Source: CAXSEF01 sp964236695
Lineage (GTDB): Bacteria; Pseudomonadota; Alphaproteobacteria; Acetobacterales; Acetobacteraceae
Assembly (NCBI GenBank): GCA_964236695.1
Contig: CAXSFU010000072.1
Coordinates: forward strand, 1 to 15,982
Direction: 5' to 3'
DNA: 15,982 nt
The notes below the pieces were generated by a model. That model was not told the origin of the DNA. It made no database searches and worked only from the letters and a program-made list of their open reading frames with translations. Positions 7,162 to 13,319 of this stretch are shown here, one piece after another; positions within the stretch are counted from its first letter, which is position 1, and each line of letters starts with the position of its first letter. The position numbers and the translations under genes are program-made.

Positions 7162-9306
7162 ATGGACCAGATCGACCGCTACGACCCCGACGCCTTCGAC
7201 TTTCTTGGCCCGCCGTTCGCGGCGCCGGCGGGCGGCGACCTGCTGCTCACCGTGCCGCAGGAGGATGCGCTGTCCGCGGCGCTGAACGCGCTCGGGCGCG
7301 GCAGCGGGCTGGTGGTGATCGGCGGCGACGCCGGCTCCGGGCGGACTCTGGTGGCCGACGCCCTGGCCGACGCGCTGCGGGCGCGCGGCCTGGTGGTCGA
7401 CCAGATCGCCCGGCTCGGCGGCCCCGGCGGGAGCGCGCTGCTGGCCAGGCTGGCGCCGCTGCTCGGGATCGCGCCGTCCCGGCTCGCGCCGGTGCTGGCG
7501 GCGCTCGCCCCCACCCTGCGCGACGCCGGCCATCCGGGCGGGCTGGCGGATGCGCGCGGCGCCGCGGCGCGCGGCCTTGCGTCGGGCCGGGGCAGCTCCG
7601 GCGACGCGCGCCAGGCCGGCGCCGGGGTGATCGACGGGGCCCGTCCGGACAGGGCGCCGATCCAGGGCGTGGCACGGGCGGCGGGGCAGCCGGGCGGGCG
7701 GGCGGCGGGCGACGCGAGGCCCGGGCCGGCGCTGGCCGTGGTGGTGGACGATGCCGGGACCTGGCCGGAAGCGGACCTGCTGCTGCTGGCGTCGCTGGCG
7801 GGACTGCGGCTCGGCGACGCCCCGCTGCTGCAGGCGGTGCTGATCGGCGACGCGTCGCTGGAGTGGCGCATGCCCGCGCTGCGCGAGACGGCGGCCCGGC
7901 CGGCGGGGAGCGGCGACGGCGGGTCGGAGGCCGTGTCGCTGCGCATCCCGCCGCTGACCCGGCACCAGGGGGAGGAGTATCTCTCGCACCGCTTCGCCGC
8001 CGCGGGCGGCAGCCTGCAGCGGACCATGTCGCCGGGCGCCATCGACGAGATCCTGCTGCGCTGCGGCGGCAACCCGGGGCGCATCGACCAGCTCGCCGAC
8101 GACTGCCTGGCGATCACCGCGCGTCGGCGGCGGCGCTACGTGACTTCCACGGTGGTGCGTACCGCGCGCCAGCCGCCCAGGGCGCGACGCAGGCTGCCAG
8201 GTCCGCTGGCATGCACGCTGCTGGGCGCGGCCGGCGGCCTGCTCGCCGCAGGGGCCGGCGTCGTGCTGGCCGTGCACGGCCTGGCGCCGGCGGTGCCCGG
8301 CCAGGCAGGAGCGTCGAGGCAGGGCGACGCCGCGCTGTTCGCCGGGACCGGCCGGTTCGCCGTGCCCGTGATCCCGCCGCCCGCGGCCATGGCCGCGGTC
8401 CGTGCCGCGCCGCTGCCCTACACGCAGGACTACCCCGCGCAAGGATTCGCGCCGCCACCGCCGCCCGTGGTCGTTCCGCCGGCCCCGCCCGCGCGTGTGG
8501 CGGTCGTGCCGCCGATTTCGGAGCCCGGTGCGGCGACGTTCCCGGCCGGCCCCGTCGCGCCACGGGTCGCGGCAGCGACGGCCGAGGTCGCGCCGCCGCC
8601 CCTCCTGGTCCCGCGAATGGTGCCGCTCCCGGGTCCGCTCGCGCCTTCGTCTGTCGTGGCGGACGCGCCACCGGCGCTGCCGACGCCGCCGCCCTGGCCG
8701 GCGCAGGCCGGCCCTGCCGCCGGGCCGGCCGTTCCCCGCAGCCCGGAGACGGCCGCCGTGACGGGAGGACCGGAAGGCCCAGGGGCGTCGCCCGCGCGCG
8801 ACACCGCGGCCGCCGCGTCGACGCCGGCCGAGGCGATGACCGTGGCATCGCTGCCGCTGCCGGGGGAGGCGTCCGGCGCTCCGCTCGATTCCGTGGGCCG
8901 GGCGCCGCCTGCGGGGCACCGCGACGGGCCGGTGGTGATGCACGTGGCGCGGCCGCGCGACACGACGGTGTCGCTGCTGCGCCGCATCTGGGGCGGCGAC
9001 GACCAGACTGCGCGGACCCTGTTCCGCTCGCTCAATCCCGGGATCGACGCCCAGGGACCATGGCCAGCGGGCACGGTGATCGCGGTGCCGCTGCGGCTGC
9101 GGGCCAGGACGGCCGGCGTTGTCGCGAACCCGGTGCCGCCCCGCCTGGTGCCGCCTCGCCCTGTGCCGGTGTCACGTCCGCCGCGAGAGGTCGCGCGCGA
9201 CAATCCCGCTGGGCAGGTGCAGTCGGGGGTGCCGTATTTCTGCCGTTCGATCGTGCCGCAGAACGGGGCGGAGGACGACTACATCCGCCAGGTCTGCGGA
9301 CGCTGA
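7162..9306 (+). CDS. ExeA-like AAA ATPase fused to membrane, Pro-rich and LysM-like regions
   Basis: A 714-residue bitopic inner-membrane protein. Residues 25-320 resemble the ATPase domain of ExeA/GspA proteins, which in type II secretion help pass secretin complexes through peptidoglycan. The P-loop reads GDAGSGRT (55-62): the essential Lys is Arg61 (codon CGG at 7342). Walker B is LAVVVDDAG (191-199). A Gly/Ala/Arg-rich insert (about 121-188) lies between them. RIPPLTRHQGEEYLSHRF (261-278) and CGGNPGRIDQLADDCLAI (301-318) match the ExeA lid region. After a basic stretch comes one membrane helix (about 347-374), a Pro/Ala-rich periplasmic linker (380-590), a LysM-like segment (591-646: HVARPRDTTVSLLRRIWGG, then SLNPGI and PAGTVIAVPLRL) and a tail with two Cys. 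ATG at 7162 follows CAGGAC. No other secretion genes are nearby, so the role is open. Confidence 0.82.
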   Translation: MDQIDRYDPDAFDFLGPPFAAPAGGDLLLTVPQEDALSAALNALGRGSGLVVIGGDAGSGRTLVADALADALRARGLVVDQIARLGGPGGSALLARLAPLLGIAPSRLAPVLAALAPTLRDAGHPGGLADARGAAARGLASGRGSSGDARQAGAGVIDGARPDRAPIQGVARAAGQPGGRAAGDARPGPALAVVVDDAGTWPEADLLLLASLAGLRLGDAPLLQAVLIGDASLEWRMPALRETAARPAGSGDGGSEAVSLRIPPLTRHQGEEYLSHRFAAAGGSLQRTMSPGAIDEILLRCGGNPGRIDQLADDCLAITARRRRRYVTSTVVRTARQPPRARRRLPGPLACTLLGAAGGLLAAGAGVVLAVHGLAPAVPGQAGASRQGDAALFAGTGRFAVPVIPPPAAMAAVRAAPLPYTQDYPAQGFAPPPPPVVVPPAPPARVAVVPPISEPGAATFPAGPVAPRVAAATAEVAPPPLLVPRMVPLPGPLAPSSVVADAPPALPTPPPWPAQAGPAAGPAVPRSPETAAVTGGPEGPGASPARDTAAAASTPAEAMTVASLPLPGEASGAPLDSVGRAPPAGHRDGPVVMHVARPRDTTVSLLRRIWGGDDQTARTLFRSLNPGIDAQGPWPAGTVIAVPLRLRARTAGVVANPVPPRLVPPRPVPVSRPPREVARDNPAGQVQSGVPYFCRSIVPQNGAEDDYIRQVCGR

Positions 9307-9310
9307 CGGA

Positions 9311-9334
9311 ACGCTTCCGGCCGGCCGGAAGCGT
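9311..9334. terminator. 24-bp perfect palindrome, probable bidirectional terminator
   Basis: The arm acgcttccggcc is followed directly by its reverse complement, making a perfect 24-base palindrome five bases past the stop of the ExeA-like gene. It lies between convergent genes and would fold identically in either transcript. No T-run follows. Confidence 0.6.
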
Positions 9335-9344
9335 CCCCGCTGGT

Positions 9345-9363
9345 GGCCGGTCCGCGACCGGCC
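9345..9363. terminator. Second hairpin between convergent genes
   Basis: A perfect 8-base stem with a 3-base loop (ggccggtc-cgc-gaccggcc) lies 8 bases beyond the sodB stop on the minus strand. Placed in tandem with the palindrome at 9311-9334, it is well positioned to end sodB transcription. Confidence 0.6.
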
Positions 9364-9371
9364 GAGGAGGC

Positions 9372-9980
9372 TCAGGCGCCGGCGAGCCGGCTCTCGGCGA
9401 ACTCGTAGTTGGCGATCTTGTCCATCCAGTTGGAGACGTAGTCCGGGCGGCGGTTGCGGAAGTCCAGGTAGTAGCTGTGCTCCCACACGTCGATGCCGAG
9501 CAGCGCCGTGCCCTCTCCGGTCGCCAGCGGGTTCGAGCCGTTCGGCGTCTTGGTCACCTTGAGCCTGCCGTCGGTGCCGGCGACCAGCCAGGCCCAGCCG
9601 GAGCCGAACTGCGTGGTGGCCGCGGTCTTGAACGCTTCCTTGAACTTGTCGACGCCGCCGAAGTCCTCGGTCAGCTTCTGCTCCAGCCGGCCGGGGATGC
9701 CGCCGCCCTTCGGGCTCATGTTCTGCCAGAACAGGATGTGGTTCCAGTGCTGTCCGGCGTTGTTGAACACCGGCGCCATCTCCGGCTTGCCGTGGCTCAT
9801 CTGCACGATCTCGTCGAGCGACTTTCCCTGCAGCTGCGGGTCCTTCTCCACGAAGCCGTTCAGCGCGGTGACGTAGGCCTGGTGGTGCTTGTCGTGGTGC
9901 AGCTCCAGGGTCTCCTGGCACATGCCTTGCGCGGCGAGCGCGCCCTTGTCGTAGGGAAGGGCGGGAAGGTCGAACGCCAT
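9372..9980 (-). CDS. sodB: Superoxide dismutase, iron type
   Basis: This enzyme converts superoxide to oxygen and hydrogen peroxide. The 202-residue product is of standard family length and lacks a signal peptide, so it is cytoplasmic. The four metal ligands are visible: His28 (LELHHDKHH), His81 (QHWNHILFW), Asp164 and His168 (DVWEHSYYLDF). Gln77 in NNAGQHWNH is in the position that marks the iron enzyme, and Gly148 in TPNGSNP replaces the Gln that marks the manganese enzyme, so iron (or a cambialistic enzyme) is predicted. GGAG lies nine bases before the ATG at 9980. It converges on the ExeA-like gene; behind its start lies a full hairpin element. A possible -10 (TACTAT on this strand, about 10034-10039) lacks a convincing -35. 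Confidence 0.96.
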   Translation of the reverse strand: MAFDLPALPYDKGALAAQGMCQETLELHHDKHHQAYVTALNGFVEKDPQLQGKSLDEIVQMSHGKPEMAPVFNNAGQHWNHILFWQNMSPKGGGIPGRLEQKLTEDFGGVDKFKEAFKTAATTQFGSGWAWLVAGTDGRLKVTKTPNGSNPLATGEGTALLGIDVWEHSYYLDFRNRRPDYVSNWMDKIANYEFAESRLAGA

Positions 9981-10067
9981 GGTGCACACTCCGTGATGGG
10001 GGCGGCGCGGCCTCGGGCCGCCGCGCCCAGCCCATAGTAACGCCGGTGCGAGGGTTGGTTCCGGGAA

Positions 10068-10214
10068 GCAAGGCCAGGGCTCTGCCCTGGACCCGCTGGG
10101 GGCGAGCGCCCCCAGACCCGCACACGCAAGGAAGGGCGGGAGGTGCCGCCGGCCCCGTAGAGGTTTCCAAAGGCTCGCCTTTGGCGGGGCCAGGGGCAGA
10201 GCCCCTGGCCTTGC
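10068..10214. repeat. Full copy of the hairpin-array element in a divergent gap
   Basis: Four hairpins: 10074-10090 (ccagggc arms), 10096-10115 (ctgggggcg arms), 10167-10184 (ccaaaggc arms) and 10190-10208 (ccaggggc arms), bounded by gcaaggcc and ggccttgc as terminal inverted repeats. The left 53 bases are the exact reverse complement of 1-53. The spacer between the halves (10121-10166) is longer than in the other full copies and unlike theirs. Unlike those, this copy lies between the 5' ends of two genes (sodB and the NDUFAF6-like gene), inside or beside their promoters. Confidence 0.9.
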
Positions 10215-10245
10215 CTGCCTGCCGCTTCCCGGCCATCTGCGGCGG

Positions 10246-11040
10246 ATGCTGTCCCCTCCCGCCGAGCTGGTGCGCCGCCACGACCCCGACCGTTTCCTGT
10301 GCGCCCTGTTCGCGCCAGAGGCGCTGCGCGAGCGGCTGTTCGTGCTGTACGCGTTCAACCACGAGCTGGCGCGGGCGCGCGAGGTGGCGTCGCAGCCGAT
10401 GCTGGCGCTGATCCGGCTGCAGTGGTGGCGCGAGGTGGTCGAGGGCGCGCGTCGCTCCCACGAGGTCGCGGCGCCGCTGCTCGACGCGGTGGAGGCCGGG
10501 GCGCTCGACCGCGCGGCGCTGCTGGCGCTGGTCGAGGCGCGCGAGGCCGAGGCGGAGGACGCGATGCCCACGCTCGACGCCTGGCGCGAACACGTGCTGG
10601 CGGGGGCGGGCGGGCTGGCGGCGGAGGCGGCGCGCTGCCTGGGCGGCGGCGATGCGGCCGACGACATGGCGGCGGTTCGGGCCCTGGGCGGCGCCTACGG
10701 GGTGGCGGGGATGCTGCGCAGCGTGGCGGGGCTGGCGCGGCAGGGGCGCTGCCTGCTGCCGGAGGACGTGCTGGCGCGCCACGGGCTGGACCGGGAGACG
10801 GTGGTCGCGGCGCCGCGCTCGCCCGGGATGGCCGGGGTGCGCGCCGAGCTGGCGGAGGAGGGGCGCGCGCTGCTGCGCCGGGGGCGTGCCGCACGACTGC
10901 CGCGGCGGGTGACGCCCGCGGTGCTGCCCGCAACCCTGGCCGGGCGCGATCTCCGGCGTGCGGGACAGGACGAGGCCGGGCCGAGAGGCCTCGGTGACCG
11001 CCTGGCAGTGATGCTTGCGGCCGCACGCGGGCGGGCCTGA
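10246..11040 (+). CDS. NDUFAF6-like squalene/phytoene-synthase-family protein
   Basis: The 264-residue product has the trans-isoprenyl-diphosphate synthase fold but resembles NDUFAF6, a factor needed for assembly of respiratory complex I, more than a true synthase. Diagnostic segments are VRRHDPDRFLCALFAP (9-24), VLYAFNHELARAREVAS (33-49), LIRLQWWREVVEG (55-67) and GVAGMLRSVAGLARQGRCLLP (152-172). The Asp-rich DxxxD motifs that bind magnesium and diphosphate are missing: the first is replaced by FNHELARAREV and the second by AYGVAGMLRSV. Catalysis of squalene or phytoene synthesis is therefore unlikely. The ATG at 10246 has only a weak GGCGG upstream. In alphaproteobacteria this gene often follows yajC-secD-secF; here it lies 3.8 kb past yajC. 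The C-terminal 50 residues are Arg/Ala-rich and poorly conserved. Confidence 0.85.
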   Translation: MLSPPAELVRRHDPDRFLCALFAPEALRERLFVLYAFNHELARAREVASQPMLALIRLQWWREVVEGARRSHEVAAPLLDAVEAGALDRAALLALVEAREAEAEDAMPTLDAWREHVLAGAGGLAAEAARCLGGGDAADDMAAVRALGGAYGVAGMLRSVAGLARQGRCLLPEDVLARHGLDRETVVAAPRSPGMAGVRAELAEEGRALLRRGRAARLPRRVTPAVLPATLAGRDLRRAGQDEAGPRGLGDRLAVMLAAARGRA

Positions 11041-11245
11041 CGGCGATGCGGCGCCCGCACCCACCTATCCCGTCGGTGCCCTGGCCCGGAACCGATGTCC
11101 TGGCTTGGAACCGGCAGACAGGTCAGGGCCTTCCCACGGCGTCGGCACATGGAGTCGGCCAGGCGACGTCAGCCTGATTGCCCCCAGACCTGGCACGGCG
11201 CCGGGCCCTGGGACCCGACCGCCATGCCGGCCAGGCTTCCGGCCG

Positions 11246-11410
11246 TCAGCCGTGGCAGGTGCACCCGGCGTGCTCGCAGCCGGCGCCTTCCTTGTGGTGG
11301 TCGGCGCAGGGATCGCCGCAGAAGATGCGCCCGTCGCGCTTCACCCCCTTCTCGACGTCCACGACGCACACGCAGTCGCTGCACGCGCACTTCACCCGGT
11401 CGATCGTCAT
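11246..11410 (-). CDS. smtA: Bacterial metallothionein (SmtA/BmtA family)
   Basis: A 54-residue cytoplasmic protein that binds zinc (and cadmium) in a thiolate cluster. It has nine Cys (8, 10, 13, 15, 31, 35, 45, 50, 52) in the pattern of cyanobacterial SmtA: VKCACSDCVC at the N-terminus, FCGDPCADHH in the middle and CEHAGCTCHG at the end. His39 and His47 match the two zinc-binding His of SmtA (40 and 49). The start chosen is the ATG at 11410, eight bases after AGGA; an in-frame ATG at 11416 sits too close to that site. The AGGA lies just past the smtB stop (TGAGGA), 11 bases separating the genes, so the two are read as one message. It is easily missed because of its size. Confidence 0.93.
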   Translation of the reverse strand: MTIDRVKCACSDCVCVVDVEKGVKRDGRIFCGDPCADHHKEGAGCEHAGCTCHG

Positions 11411-11421
11411 GCCCATGGTCC

Positions 11422-11745
11422 TCATTCCCCTTCGGCGTTGCTGTCGTCGTCATGCTCATGCGGCTCGACCAGGTGCTCGATCATGTTCGTCAGCATCTCC
11501 CGCACGTGGCAGTCGGGGATGCTGTAGAACACCTGCTTGCCCCTGCGCCCCGACTTCAGCAGCCGTGCGGCACGCAGCAGGCGCAGGTGGTGGGACACCA
11601 GCGACTGGCTCAGCGCCAGGCGTGCGGTGATCTCTCCCACGCTGAGCGGTCCGTCGAGGCAGCTCGCCACGATCCCGAGCCGGTTGGGCTCGCCCAGCAG
11701 CCGGAACAGCTCCGCCAGTTCCACGGTCTGATCGACGTTCAGCAC
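11422..11745 (-). CDS. smtB: Zinc-sensing ArsR/SmtB-family repressor
   Basis: A 107-residue winged-helix dimeric repressor that releases DNA on binding metal. The recognition helix region is LSVGEITARLALSQSLVSHHLRLLRAARLL (34-63) and the wing is SGRRGKQVFYSI. The C-terminal alpha-5 metal site of the SmtB/CzrA group is complete: Asp78 and His80 (PDCH), His91 and Glu94 (IEHLVE). The alpha-3N cysteine motif (ELCVC) of cadmium/lead or arsenic sensors is absent, so zinc is the predicted signal. The tail PHEHDDD may add weak metal binding. The start is GTG at 11745, six bases after AGGAA. It comes first in the operon with the metallothionein, whereas in Synechococcus the two genes are divergent. 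Its own promoter carries the operator, so it should repress itself. Confidence 0.93.
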   Translation of the reverse strand: MLNVDQTVELAELFRLLGEPNRLGIVASCLDGPLSVGEITARLALSQSLVSHHLRLLRAARLLKSGRRGKQVFYSIPDCHVREMLTNMIEHLVEPHEHDDDSNAEGE

Positions 11746-11755
11746 TTGGCGTTCC

Positions 11756-11773
11756 TATGAACACGTCTTCATA
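11756..11773. promoter_or_regulatory. SmtB/ArsR-type operator
   Basis: A perfect inverted repeat, TATGAA-N6-TTCATA, close to the TGAA...TTCA core bound by SmtB-family repressors. It overlaps the -10 box and the probable transcription start of the smtB-smtA promoter, a position that blocks RNA polymerase. AT-rich against a very GC-rich surrounding. Confidence 0.75.
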
Positions 11774-11798
11774 TAAGGAGGGCGGCCAACAGGGTCAA
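11770..11798 (-). promoter_or_regulatory. Promoter of the smtB-smtA operon
   Basis: Read on the minus strand, TTGACC (11798-11793) and TATATG (11775-11770) are separated by 17 bases, a near-ideal housekeeping promoter. Transcription would start near 11763, inside the operator, leaving a leader of about 18 bases with the AGGAA ribosome site. Confidence 0.72.
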
Positions 11799-11902
11799 GC
11801 CGGAAACCGGATCGTCGGCAAGGGGAGCAGGCACGGCCGCCGGCTTCACGGGGCGTCCGGCTCCGCTTTTCCGGTGTGGCGACCGGGCGGGTGCCTGCAG
11901 GA

Positions 11903-12784
11903 TCAGCGATCCTCTGCAAGCACGCCGGAGGAGCGCAGCCCTGCCACGTTCTCCAGGATCACGTCCGCCAGGCCGGGGGCGGTCGCGTGGTGCTGCTCGG
12001 AGCTGATGACGACGAACTCGACGTCCGAGAGCTCCGGCAGGAAGCGCGAGAACGGGAGGGGCGCAAGGCCCGGCGGGATCAGGCGTGCCGAATGCGGCGC
12101 CACCCCGAGGCCGGCGCGCGTGGCCGCATAGAGGCCGCTGAGGCTGCCGCTGGTGCAGGCCGTGCGCCAGGCCCGGCCCGTCCTGTCCAGCGCCCGCAGC
12201 GCGAGGGTGCGCGTGATGCTCGGCGGCGGGTAGAGCACCAGGGGCAGGGGCAGGTTGGGATCGGGGCGTATCCCCGGCTGCCCGATCCAGACGAGCTGCT
12301 CGCGCCAGACCACCTGTCCGCGCGGGTCGCCGAAGCGGCGCTTGACGAACAGCACGTCCAGCTCGCCGGCGTCGAAGCGCTCGTACAGCATCACGCTGAG
12401 GCCGATCATCAGCTCCAGCTCGACCGCCGGATGGCGGCGCGCGAACTCGGCCAGCACGCCTTCCAGCCCGGTGGAGCCGAAATCCTCGCACACGCCGAAG
12501 CGCAGGCGCCCGATCAGGGTGGACGGCTCGAAGAACGAGAACAGGTCGTCGTGGGCCTTCAGCAGCTGGCGGGCAAAGCTCAGCAGCGCGTCGCCGTCCG
12601 GAGTCAGCGACACGGAGTGCGTGTCGCGCGCCAGGATCGTGCGCCCCAGGACGGCTTCCAGCCGCTTGATGTGCTGGCTGACCGTCGACTGTCCGAGCGC
12701 CAGGCGGTGCGCCGCCAGCGTGAAGCTGCGCATGTCGGCAACGGTCACGAACGTCTTCAGCAGGTCGAGACTCGGCATCCGCAT
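11903..12784 (-). CDS. LysR-family transcriptional regulator
   Basis: A 293-residue regulator with the standard layout: N-terminal winged helix-turn-helix (LLKTFVTVADMRSFTLAAHRL, then STVSQHIKRLEAVLG) up to about residue 65, a linker helix, and a two-lobed effector domain starting near LRFGVCEDFGSTGLEGVLAEF. The ligand is unknown. ATG at 12784 is used; a second ATG at 12778 (MPSLDLL) would fit the family N-terminus equally well, and neither has a good Shine-Dalgarno. It is transcribed away from the oxalate-decarboxylase-like gene across a 535-base gap that contains an AT-rich palindrome, so it may control that gene as well as itself; this is inference from layout. A hairpin (aggatc-agc-gatcct, 11899-11913) overlaps its stop and may help end transcription. 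Confidence 0.93.
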   Translation of the reverse strand: MRMPSLDLLKTFVTVADMRSFTLAAHRLALGQSTVSQHIKRLEAVLGRTILARDTHSVSLTPDGDALLSFARQLLKAHDDLFSFFEPSTLIGRLRFGVCEDFGSTGLEGVLAEFARRHPAVELELMIGLSVMLYERFDAGELDVLFVKRRFGDPRGQVVWREQLVWIGQPGIRPDPNLPLPLVLYPPPSITRTLALRALDRTGRAWRTACTSGSLSGLYAATRAGLGVAPHSARLIPPGLAPLPFSRFLPELSDVEFVVISSEQHHATAPGLADVILENVAGLRSSGVLAEDR

Positions 12785-13319
12785 GCGACGGAGTGGTTAT
12801 CACGAAATCAAATCTCCATCATCTCAAATATTTGCTTCCGCGACCGAACGCGTGCCGTATCGTCCGGCTTCTGCCGCTGGAGGAGCTGCGGTGATGCCGT
12901 CTACCCATCAGGCTGCCAGACGACGCACTGTCTCCTGGCACCTGCTGCCCTGCGGCCGAGGCGGCGGGTGTCCCGCTGCAAGTCGGACCTTTGGGTCATG
13001 GAAACGCGGTTGATCTGCGCTCGTCGGCCCAGAATGCCGGTATGCGCCGCCCCTGTTGGCATCTGCGTGCCGCGCTGCACCAGAAGGACCACCGCGTCGC
13101 TTCCCTATGCATCGGGCATAACGGCAATGGAGAGCAGTTCCCGCCCCGACCACCTGCTCAATCGACCATGATCATCCGCTGCGGTCCGGGTGGTCCAGGA
13201 AACAGGCCGAGGTTCATGCAGGTATACCCTGCCGATGCGTCGCCTGCGGTGGCTGCCTGGTCCTGATGATGATCTCGACGGGCGCACAGGCCTTTAAAAA
13301 TTCTATGGGAGTTAACGAA
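12785..13319. promoter_or_regulatory. Divergent LysR/bicupin intergenic region
   Basis: 535 bases with no supportable gene; open frames are short and match nothing I know. The first 55 bases are the most AT-rich in the window and hold CAAATATTTG (12825-12834), a perfect palindrome of the size of a LysR-type site, and TCAAAT repeated twice about 18 bases apart. GGTATACC (13221-13228) sits inside a GCAGG...CCTGC hairpin. Just before the bicupin gene, the AT-rich tttaaaaattctat (13293-13306) could hold a -10 box, and GGGAG (13307-13311) is its ribosome site. Exact promoter assignment is uncertain. Confidence 0.45.

Noticed and set aside
6996..10037. 1013-codon plus-strand open frame
   Set aside because: Overlaps the ExeA-like gene in another frame and runs antisense through sodB; composition is Arg/Ala/Gly only and no motif is visible.
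9172..11064. 630-codon minus-strand open frame
   Set aside because: Shadow of sodB and the NDUFAF6-like gene in the wrong frame; the real sodB frame lies beside it.
12991..13266. 91-codon open frame in the divergent region
   Set aside because: No recognisable features, no ribosome site, and it runs nearly into the bicupin leader.
13266..13319. Upstream ATG giving a longer bicupin protein
   Set aside because: It would bury the twin-arginine motif 18 residues further in; GGGAG sits correctly before the ATG at 13320.
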